Shown: in pieces, positions 17,506 through 24,100 of the stretch
Numbering within the stretch: position 1 is the stretch's first letter
How the letters are laid out: every line of letters begins with the position of its first letter
From: an uncultured Granulosicoccaceae bacterium
GTDB taxonomy: Bacteria > Pseudomonadota > Gammaproteobacteria > Granulosicoccales > Granulosicoccaceae
Assembly: GCA_937922945.1 (NCBI GenBank)
Contig: CAKZUP010000050.1
Location: 1 to 44,817 of the forward strand
Direction of reading: 5' to 3'
Length of the DNA stretch: 44,817 nucleotides
The notes under the pieces: generated by a model
Database searches by the model: none
Seen by the model: the letters and a program-made list of their open reading frames with translations, nothing else
What the model was told of the DNA's origin: nothing
Program-made: the position numbers and the translations under genes

Positions 17506-18246
17506 ATGAGGCTTTTCGATAAATTGCCTGGTCAGTTTTTATGTGTTATCGCGCTGCTGGCTATCGGCGGTTGTGCGTCCGAGCCATTCTACGATGCAGC
17601 TCCCATTGTGCCTGCTAATGTTTCACCTGTTGAAGAAGCCGATATTCAAAAAAATGCCCGCACCACCTTCATATGGCGTGCCAGCGATACAGCGCTTTAT
17701 TACGAATTTCATATTTTCAATCAGTCAACCAAAGATATTCAGCAGTACTATCGTAGCAATTTGCAGGCTTCAGATGTTTGTAATGGCGGTAGTTGTCAAC
17801 TGACCATGAATGTCGATCTGCCGGTTATTGAAGATCACGCATGGCGTGTCCGGGCAGCGAATAATGCAGGCTTTTCGAATTGGAGCAGGACGCGATTCAA
17901 CATGGTTGGCGCTGGCGGTTCAGTGACTGATGCGCCCGCTGTGCCAGACCCGCTGCAACCGTTAAGCGGTTCATCTGCGAAGGCAAATTCGTTGGTCGAT
18001 TTTGTCTGGCGTGCGGTGCCCGATGCAACCAGTTATGATTTTCACTTGTTCGACTCAGAAAATCGAACGATGGTCGATGTGCTAACCAACATACCGGCAA
18101 CAACCGTATGTCAAAGTGGAAGTAGTTGCCAGCTAACTCGAAAAATTAATTTACCTGCAGCTAACGATCACGCTTGGCGTATACGCGCGATTAACAACGC
18201 TGGTCAGTCGGCCTGGACTCGAGTAACTTTCGCAGTTGAACCTTGA
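17506..18246 (+). CDS. Lipoprotein with two tandem fibronectin-III-like repeats
   Basis: The start is the ATG at 17506, with GGGGG six bases before it. A lipoprotein signal ends at AIGGC. The mature protein is two copies of a roughly 95-residue beta-sandwich. Copy 1 has TTFIWRASDTALYYEFHIFN, then CQLTMNVDLP and HAWRVRAANNAGFSNWSRTRF. Copy 2 has VDFVWRAVPDATSYDFHLFD, then CQLTRKINLP and HAWRIRAINNAGQSAWTRVTF. The repeats resemble fibronectin-type-III domains with a conserved Cys pair in each. It is likely an envelope binding protein. The ligand is unknown. Its 3' end overlaps the convergent PqiA-like gene by 43 bases. Confidence 0.78.
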   Translation: MRLFDKLPGQFLCVIALLAIGGCASEPFYDAAPIVPANVSPVEEADIQKNARTTFIWRASDTALYYEFHIFNQSTKDIQQYYRSNLQASDVCNGGSCQLTMNVDLPVIEDHAWRVRAANNAGFSNWSRTRFNMVGAGGSVTDAPAVPDPLQPLSGSSAKANSLVDFVWRAVPDATSYDFHLFDSENRTMVDVLTNIPATTVCQSGSSCQLTRKINLPAANDHAWRIRAINNAGQSAWTRVTFAVEP

Positions 18247-18863
18247 ATTGTCTCTTTATCCTTCCAAGTGACTGACCCGGTAAGTAGCTGGGTTGCAACA
18301 ATCGATACCAGGCAGTAGCCAAGAAAATAATAAAACCCGGGACCAAGTTGCGAACTAAAATCGACCAGCGCGCGACTTTCGCGAAGTCCATTCGCTGCTA
18401 AATACGCAACAAAAATGGCTACCACGAACACATCCGCCATCGACCATTTACTGGTGACAGCGCTTAACCATAATAACTTTCGTTTTATAGTTTGCTTAAC
18501 AGGTAAGTGAGCGCCAAGTAAGAGCAGTGCTTTTAGCAATGGAATGCCAACACTGAATAGTAATATTAGTGCGGCAACGGGGACATGGTTGTTGGCGTAA
18601 AGCTCGGTGGCTGTGCTTAAAATACTATTGGTTTTACTGAAGGCCGGAACGGAACCAGAAACATCGACGTTGTCGATTATCGGGTCTATAAGGTCCTTAA
18701 ACAAACCTGGAATTTCTCTGCTGTCTTGTAAGATATCGCGGCCCACCGTCACAAGCTTCGACTTCTCTACCGTGCCGGAAACAGACAGCATGGGCTGTGT
18801 CAGGCCGGGCACAAGCAGAGCGTAGGCACAAAATAGCAATATAAAACCAAAAATATGACGCAT
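18204..18863 (-). CDS. PqiA-like (paraquat-inducible protein A family) membrane protein
   Basis: A 219-residue membrane protein with four hydrophobic segments. The family hallmark SKWSMADVFVVAIFVAYL is near residue 138, after VGIPLLKALLLLG, and the C-terminus has GPGFYYFLGYCLVSIVA. PqiA proteins work with MCE-type lipid-transfer proteins in E. coli. Here only a single short copy is present, without pqiB or the zinc-ribbon half, so it is a stand-alone single-domain version. It ends inside the 3' end of the convergent lipoprotein gene. Confidence 0.8.
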   Translation of the reverse strand: MRHIFGFILLFCAYALLVPGLTQPMLSVSGTVEKSKLVTVGRDILQDSREIPGLFKDLIDPIIDNVDVSGSVPAFSKTNSILSTATELYANNHVPVAALILLFSVGIPLLKALLLLGAHLPVKQTIKRKLLWLSAVTSKWSMADVFVVAIFVAYLAANGLRESRALVDFSSQLGPGFYYFLGYCLVSIVATQLLTGSVTWKDKETIQGSTAKVTRVQAD

Positions 18864-18933
18864 GGGTATTTGAATGGACAGCGTTTTGCAGAAGGATTAG
18901 TCGAGCCATTATAGCAATATGGAGTTCAAGTAT

Positions 18934-19527
18934 ATGAAAGTGTGGCTAATTGGTATTGCACTGCTGTTAAGTGCATGTGGAAGTGACGATTTACAACCTC
19001 TTAGTGCTGATGATGTGATTGTTGCATTTGGTGACAGCTTAACCGCCGGTAAAGGGGTTGCAAAGCCGCAGAGCTATCCAGCGGTGTTAAGCGAGCTTAC
19101 CGGGTTTCGTGTTGTTAACTCGGGGGTGTCAGGTGAAACCACAGAAGAGGGATTACAGCGATTACCGGAAGTATTGGATCAGGAAAATCCGTCGCTGCTT
19201 ATTTTGTTTGAAGGCGGGAACGATATTCTGCAGAGCCTTGATCTGAACAAAACCAAGGCCAACCTTGATGCGATGATTAAATTGGCGAAGGAACGCGGAA
19301 TTCAAATAGCGTTAGTTGGTGTACCGCGTAAGCAGCTTTTTTCCAATACGGCCGCTTTCTATGGCGAACTTGCCGAGGAATATTCATTGCCTTTGCAGAG
19401 CGAAATAGTTGCCTCGCTGTTGCGCAAACCGGCCATGAAATCTGACGGCGTGCATTTTAACGCGAACGGCTATCGGGCACTGGCAGAGGCTATAGCCACC
19501 CTGTTGCGCGAAGCAGGCGCTATCTGA
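18934..19527 (+). CDS. GDSL-type lysophospholipase/arylesterase, lipoprotein form (TesA-like)
   Basis: Start chosen at the ATG at 18934, directly before the signal MKVWLIGIALLLSAC, which has a lipobox (LSAC). The 197-residue product carries the SGNH blocks: FGDSLTAGKG (nucleophile Ser), VSGETTEEGLQRLPEVL, FEGGNDIL (Asn of block III) and SDGVHFNANGYRALAEAIA (Asp and His). TesA-like enzymes hydrolyse acyl thioesters, lysophospholipids and aryl esters. Most TesA proteins are periplasmic and soluble, so a lipid anchor is a variation on the type. It is divergent from the PqiA-like gene. Confidence 0.9.
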   Translation: MKVWLIGIALLLSACGSDDLQPLSADDVIVAFGDSLTAGKGVAKPQSYPAVLSELTGFRVVNSGVSGETTEEGLQRLPEVLDQENPSLLILFEGGNDILQSLDLNKTKANLDAMIKLAKERGIQIALVGVPRKQLFSNTAAFYGELAEEYSLPLQSEIVASLLRKPAMKSDGVHFNANGYRALAEAIATLLREAGAI

Positions 19528-19542
19528 TTCCATCGGAAAGCT

Positions 19543-19782
19543 TTATCGCGAGCGTTTTCGTAGGGCGGGCAGTTTGAATTTGCCGGCCTGTTTCGCTGGG
19601 CTCTCGTTAACGGAATGTGCAGTTTCGAGTGCGCTGCGGGCAATGCGAATCATCTCATCTGTTACAGGCTGCTTCGATTTAACTCGAGCTTGCAGCACCG
19701 CATAGGTGATTTCATCTGACGCGTTGTTTGCACCACTGTTATGACTGGCGTTCGAGATCGGGTAGTCGGTAGGCTTTTGCAT
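19543..19782 (-). CDS. Small hypothetical protein
   Basis: A 79-residue, basic-ended protein (GKFKLPALRKRSR) with one predicted helical region (DEITYAVLQARVKSKQPVTD, then EMIRIARSALETAHSV). There is no signal peptide or membrane segment. The central helix vaguely resembles small anti-sigma or regulator proteins but not enough to name one. The codon use fits the neighbours. It is convergent with the esterase and only 15 bases from its stop. Confidence 0.45.
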   Translation of the reverse strand: MQKPTDYPISNASHNSGANNASDEITYAVLQARVKSKQPVTDEMIRIARSALETAHSVNESPAKQAGKFKLPALRKRSR

Positions 19783-20080
19783 GTTACAGGTACAACTCTA
19801 AATTAATTGAAAGGGCTGGCCGCTTAGTCCGTAATTTACTGAGACAGCATGACACCATGGTTACCGAGCAATTGCCAGCTGCACGGTGTCGGTTAGTTCA
19901 CAGAAATGGAAACTCGCTGGCAATTATCTATTTGCGATTGCGCTTAACCGTGTGAATCATCATGCAAACCAAGGGCCAGCGGCTGGTATTTTTATCGATA
20001 ATGTGGTCGGTGATCTGGTTGATTGATGAACAGCTGGACGCCCGGTGTGGGCACTATCGGTGTGCCACCACTTAGGCTTC
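19783..20080. other. Intergenic region with a long inverted repeat
   Basis: About 300 bases without a gene, between two leftward genes. It contains a perfect 10-bp inverted repeat, AATTGCCAGC (19870-19879) and GCTGGCAATT (19916-19925), around a 36-base spacer. A short palindrome, CCAGCGGCTGG, lies at 19976-19986. This could be a regulatory RNA structure, a terminator for the hydrolase operon, or chance. Confidence 0.4.
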
Positions 20081-20896
20081 TTACCTGAGTTGCTCGGTCA
20101 AAAACTGCAATATCGGCGTGGTAAACGCATTTGCATCTTCAAGTAAACCAAGGTGTTTCATGTGTGGAACGATGTGTGTTTGTGCATCTGTTATTTCTGC
20201 AGCAATCGCATGGCTCATGGCAGGTGTGCTGCCGGTGTCATTTTCGCTGGTGATAATTAAGGCAGGAGCGCTAATAGCTGGCGTGGGGTCGATCAACTCA
20301 CGAACGCCATTGGCCAGCACCCAGGCGGCTTGTGCATAACTTTCTGAATCAGCTTTTTTTCGCCATGCACGTACGCGCGACACAAGCGGTTCGTTGTTTT
20401 TATTGTTTAGATATTCTTCGGTGAACCAACGTTTAAGAGCGTCGTCCATCGTCGACATTGTGCCTTGTTCCCGAACGGTTTTTGCGCGTGCCTCAACTTG
20501 CTGTTGCGCTTGCTCCCCACGGTTATGCGGTGAATTCAGAATAATCAGGGATTGTAAGCGCTTCTCATAATTGAGTGCGAAGCGTCGATTTATCATGCCG
20601 CCGATGGAAAAACCAATGACATGTGCAGTTGGAATGTTCAGTAAATCGAGTAACTGTAGGAGTTGTTCGGCGTAGAGCGTTAAGCTCGCTGTTGATGGTA
20701 GTGGCGCGCTGTCACCGTGTCCGTATAGATCGTAGTTCAGCACTCGGAAGTGTTGCGCTAATACCGATACCGGTTCATCCCAGATATGTCGACATAAGCC
20801 TAACCCGTGAATGAGTGCGACCACCGGCGCACTTTCCGGACCGCTCAAATCGTAAGCGGTGCCATCGGGTGCGAACAATTCACTGGCCTTATTCAT
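20081..20896 (-). CDS. Alpha/beta hydrolase
   Basis: A 271-residue alpha/beta-hydrolase. Visible are the oxyanion-region motif ALIHGLGLCRHIW near residue 28, the nucleophile elbow GFSIGG near 96, the Asp in ITSENDTGSTPAM near 217, and the catalytic His in VPHMKHLGLLE near 250. It resembles PcaD-type enol-lactone hydrolases and related esterases. It is the third gene of the leftward operon with the monooxygenase and aldehyde dehydrogenase, five bases after the former. It probably cleaves an ester or lactone in the same pathway. Confidence 0.85.
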   Translation of the reverse strand: MNKASELFAPDGTAYDLSGPESAPVVALIHGLGLCRHIWDEPVSVLAQHFRVLNYDLYGHGDSAPLPSTASLTLYAEQLLQLLDLLNIPTAHVIGFSIGGMINRRFALNYEKRLQSLIILNSPHNRGEQAQQQVEARAKTVREQGTMSTMDDALKRWFTEEYLNNKNNEPLVSRVRAWRKKADSESYAQAAWVLANGVRELIDPTPAISAPALIITSENDTGSTPAMSHAIAAEITDAQTHIVPHMKHLGLLEDANAFTTPILQFLTEQLR

Positions 20897-20901
20897 TGTA
20901 G

Positions 20902-21933
20902 TCAGGACATTACCGGCATTACTTTATCGATAAACAGTTGCAAGGAACGCTTCTGGTCTTCCTGCTCTAAACCCATAGACGCGTAGTAGATAAACGCATC
21001 AACACCCATTGCTTCGTATTGTTGAAGTTTCCTGACGGCGGTTTCAGGGCTACCAAACATTAAATTCTCTTCCAGCATGTCTGGGTCGACGCGCACATTA
21101 CCATCCAACTCTTCCAGTGGCACGCTGTCAGGGAAGCCATTCACCACGTCACCTTTTTTCATCATAAGGTTGCCAAACTTTCCTAAACAATGGCGTAGGG
21201 CACTCAAGGCGTTTTGTCGGTCGCTATCGGTTTCGTAAATAGCCGTGTGGCGCATGAGCGAAAAACTGCGCGTCCAGCCACCGGCTTTCTCTATGGCGTT
21301 GTCTAGCTGACTTCGGTATTTTTCAGCTTCGCTCATGGGCAGTGTAAAAGGCCAGCACATGATGTTGCAATCGTTGGCTGCTGCGTAATCGAAGGTGATG
21401 GGGGAACGCGCTGCAACCCACATGGGCACCTCTTTCTGCAAAGGTTTGGGGCAGGAGGTTGAACTTGGGAACTGCCAGTATTCGCCATTGTGTTCCACAT
21501 CGCCCTCCCACAGTTTTCGAACCAGAGGCAACATTTCCTGCATGTAGCGCCAGGAGTCTGTTTGTTGCAATCCGGGTTTCATTCGATCAAACTCACGTTG
21601 ATACGCACCCGATCCTAGCCCCAGCTCAAGCCGACCGTCGGATATCAGGTCGAGCATTGCAGCTTCACCAGCAAGATTTATCGGGTGCCAGTAGGCAGCA
21701 TTGGCAACACCACAACCTAAACGAATGTTGTTGGTGTGTGATGCCCACCATGTAAGCAACTGAAACGGGTTGGGCGCAATGGTCATTTCAAGCGCGTGGT
21801 GTTCAGCCGCCCACACGATATCGAAACCCGCGGCGTCAGCCATCTGCACCATTTCCAATGTATGGTCACGCACGTTAAGCATGTCGCGCGTTGCATCCAT
21901 ACGCTCAAGATTAATCGCTAATTGAAACTTCAT
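20902..21933 (-). CDS. LLM-class flavin-dependent monooxygenase
   Basis: The 343-residue protein has the bacterial luciferase-like TIM-barrel pattern: MVQMADAAGFDIVWAAEHHA near the N-terminus, APNPFQLLTWWASHT, RLGCGVANAAYWHPINLAGE, AAMLDLISDGRLELGLGSGA with the YQREFDRM following, and the C-terminal FGSPETAVRKLQQYEAMGVD. These enzymes use reduced FMN and O2 to hydroxylate or cleave substrates, and often work with a flavin reductase, which is not seen here. It lies between the aldehyde dehydrogenase (five bases) and the hydrolase (five bases). This suggests a degradation route of monooxygenation, hydrolysis and aldehyde oxidation. Confidence 0.9.
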   Translation of the reverse strand: MKFQLAINLERMDATRDMLNVRDHTLEMVQMADAAGFDIVWAAEHHALEMTIAPNPFQLLTWWASHTNNIRLGCGVANAAYWHPINLAGEAAMLDLISDGRLELGLGSGAYQREFDRMKPGLQQTDSWRYMQEMLPLVRKLWEGDVEHNGEYWQFPSSTSCPKPLQKEVPMWVAARSPITFDYAAANDCNIMCWPFTLPMSEAEKYRSQLDNAIEKAGGWTRSFSLMRHTAIYETDSDRQNALSALRHCLGKFGNLMMKKGDVVNGFPDSVPLEELDGNVRVDPDMLEENLMFGSPETAVRKLQQYEAMGVDAFIYYASMGLEQEDQKRSLQLFIDKVMPVMS

Positions 21934-21938
21934 GGCTG

Positions 21939-23414
21939 TTATCTCGGTTTAAATGGATTCGTTAGAGGTTCATCAGACATATTCATCCATATTGTTTTGG
22001 CACGCGTGTAATCGTAAACCGCCTGCATCCCGGCTTCACGCCCATAGCCGCTGTTTTTCATACCGCCAAATTCCGCTATAGGAGAAATAACGCGATAGGT
22101 ATTCACCCAGACAATACCGGCTCTTATTTGTTTGGCCATGCGTAACGAGCGAGCACTATCACGGGTGAAAATACCCGCGGCAAGTCCATGTACCGTATCG
22201 TTTGCCAACGCGATGACCTCTTCTTCGCTTTCAAACCGCTGAACCGCTAATACCGGCCCGAATAACTCGGTATCGATCAGGCTCATTGATTGAGATGGGC
22301 AGTCGACAATGGTGGGTTGGAAATACAGGCCTTTTGTTTCGACACGTTTGCCACCGCACAGAATTTTTCCGCCTTCCTGTTCTGCCAGTGCGACTTGCGC
22401 TTCAATGTGTGCAAGTTGCCCTTCAGTGCACAGCGGACCCATTTCAGTCTCGTCTGCCTGTGGGTCACCGATGTTGATGTTCTTCGCAATAGCGACCATG
22501 CGCTCCAGAAATTCATCGGCAATTGCGTTGTGCAAATACAGCCGCGAACCTGCGACGCAACTTTGCCCGGTAGCAGCAAAGATACCGGCAACTGACCCGT
22601 TCACCGCACTATCAAGATTGGCATCGTCGAACACAATGAATGGTGACTTGCCGCCGAGCTCGAGCGATACTTGCGCAAAATTCTCGGCTGAGTTCCGGAC
22701 GATGTGTCGTGCTGATTGCGGGCCACCGGTGAACGCCACTCGCGCAATATCCGGGTGGGAAGTTAGTGCGCGGCCGCATGGTTCTGCAAACCCTGTAATG
22801 ATATTAACCACACCATCTGGAATGCCGGCTTGTTCTATCAGCTTGCCAAATTCCAGCAACGGTGCCGAGGCATGTTCTGATGCTTTAAGAATAATGGTGT
22901 TACCCGCTGCCAGAGCCGGACCGATCTTTGTTGCACTGAGAAATAGCTGAGAGTTCCACGGCACGACAGCTGCGATCACACCCAATGGCTCGCGATCGGT
23001 AAACACGAACATATCGGGCTTATCAATGGGCAGGGTGTCACCATGGATTTTATCGGCAGCACCTGCGAAGAAATGCAGGTACTCGGCAATGTAGGTTGCC
23101 TGCCACGCGGTTTCCTTGAACATTTTACCGGTGTCTTTGGTTTCTACCTGACCAAGATGTTCAGAATGTTCTGCCAGCAAGTCGCCAAGCTTGCGTAAAC
23201 ACTTCCCCCGTTGGGTTGGCGTCATCTCTCCCCACGGACCGCTAAGCGCTTTATTGGCTGCAGCCACTGCGGCGTTAACGTCCTGTTCAGTGGCGGCAGG
23301 GATGGTAGCCCAGTTATCCCCTGTTGCCGGGTCGAAGCTTTCAAAGCTCGCGCCATCGGAGGCTTTGACCCAGTTGCCGTCGATTAACATGGAATAGTGT
23401 TCTATTGAGGGCAT
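21939..23414 (-). CDS. NAD(P)-dependent aldehyde dehydrogenase
   Basis: The 491-residue protein carries the full aldehyde dehydrogenase pattern: VVPWNSQLFLSATKIGPALAAGN (Asn of the oxyanion hole), FTGGPQSARHIV (nucleotide-binding turn), SLELGGKSPFIVFDDA (general base Glu), GQSCVAGSRLYL (catalytic Cys) and ELFGPVLAVQRFESEEE. It oxidises an aldehyde to the acid with NAD(P)+ in the cytoplasm. It is the first gene of a three-gene leftward operon, preceded by the palindromic element at 23442-23468. The substrate cannot be told. Confidence 0.93.
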   Translation of the reverse strand: MPSIEHYSMLIDGNWVKASDGASFESFDPATGDNWATIPAATEQDVNAAVAAANKALSGPWGEMTPTQRGKCLRKLGDLLAEHSEHLGQVETKDTGKMFKETAWQATYIAEYLHFFAGAADKIHGDTLPIDKPDMFVFTDREPLGVIAAVVPWNSQLFLSATKIGPALAAGNTIILKASEHASAPLLEFGKLIEQAGIPDGVVNIITGFAEPCGRALTSHPDIARVAFTGGPQSARHIVRNSAENFAQVSLELGGKSPFIVFDDANLDSAVNGSVAGIFAATGQSCVAGSRLYLHNAIADEFLERMVAIAKNINIGDPQADETEMGPLCTEGQLAHIEAQVALAEQEGGKILCGGKRVETKGLYFQPTIVDCPSQSMSLIDTELFGPVLAVQRFESEEEVIALANDTVHGLAAGIFTRDSARSLRMAKQIRAGIVWVNTYRVISPIAEFGGMKNSGYGREAGMQAVYDYTRAKTIWMNMSDEPLTNPFKPR

Positions 23415-23441
23415 CGTTTTAAGTCTCAGTAACGTTCAATG

Positions 23442-23468
23442 GCATTATGCTGATAATGCAGCATTATC
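23442..23468. promoter_or_regulatory. Triple half-site palindromic operator before the aldehyde dehydrogenase operon
   Basis: GCATTAT (23442-23448), GATAATGC (23452-23459) and GCATTATC (23461-23468) alternate in orientation. The last two form a perfect 17-base palindrome, GATAATGCAGCATTATC. The element ends 28 bases before the aldehyde dehydrogenase start, where a repressor would block the promoter. No regulator gene is adjacent. It may be a TetR-type site, but that is inference. Confidence 0.55.
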
Positions 23469-23690
23469 GGGACGGGTGGAATGGTTAGATGAAAAAAAAC
23501 AAGCTACGTCGCTGGTAAGGTGGTAAGTACACTTTGAAACATGATCGTTATTAACGCGTGTGTTTTTCGAAAGAACCATCTATACACGGCATTTTCGCGT
23601 CGATCGGTGCGTGTTACGCTTGTTCAATAGTAGATGGCGTTTTTGCGACAATTTACCACTGCATGGAAATAACTCTACGAGGAATTTAGG

Positions 23691-24089
23691 ATGAATTTTG
23701 AACCGCTATGGCAGAGTGAATGGATCGTTATTATTCATGCGCTTGCCGCGATTCTTGCTGTGGTTCTGGGTGCTGTGCAGTTGGCAATGCCGAAAGGCAC
23801 TCCCGTGCACCGGGGTTTGGGGCGCGTTTGGGTGGCTCTTATTGCGCTGGTTGCGTTATCCAGTTTCGGTATACATCACTCGAGAATGTTTGGTCTGTTC
23901 AGTCCGATTCATTTACTCTCACTGTTCACGCTTTACACTTTGTGGGAAGCTATCACAGCGGCGCGCGCGAATAAAATTGATAAGCATAAAAAGGACATGA
24001 TAGTGCTGTACGTGTTGGCGTTATTGCTTGCCGGAGCGTTTACCCTTCTACCCGGGCGGGTGTTTCATGAAGTTGTGTTTGGTAGTTAG
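23691..24089 (+). CDS. DUF2306-like four-helix membrane protein
   Basis: A 132-residue protein with four hydrophobic helices and a conserved His pattern (IIHALAAILAVVLGAVQL, GTPVHRGLGRVW, SSFGIHHSRMFGLFSPIHLL, HKKDMIVLY), as in the DUF2306 family. The His residues at helix ends could bind heme or metal, but the family has no established function. Before the ATG, TACGAGGAATTTAGG provides an AGGA-type ribosome site. It is convergent with the ABC permease gene, separated by 11 bases. Confidence 0.72.
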   Translation: MNFEPLWQSEWIVIIHALAAILAVVLGAVQLAMPKGTPVHRGLGRVWVALIALVALSSFGIHHSRMFGLFSPIHLLSLFTLYTLWEAITAARANKIDKHKKDMIVLYVLALLLAGAFTLLPGRVFHEVVFGS

Positions 24090-24100
24090 TTTGCAACGCT

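Noticed and set aside
22309..22950. 213-codon open frame on the plus strand inside the aldehyde dehydrogenase gene
   Set aside because: Antisense to a well-conserved gene. It is Ser/Pro/Cys-rich, as shadow frames usually are.
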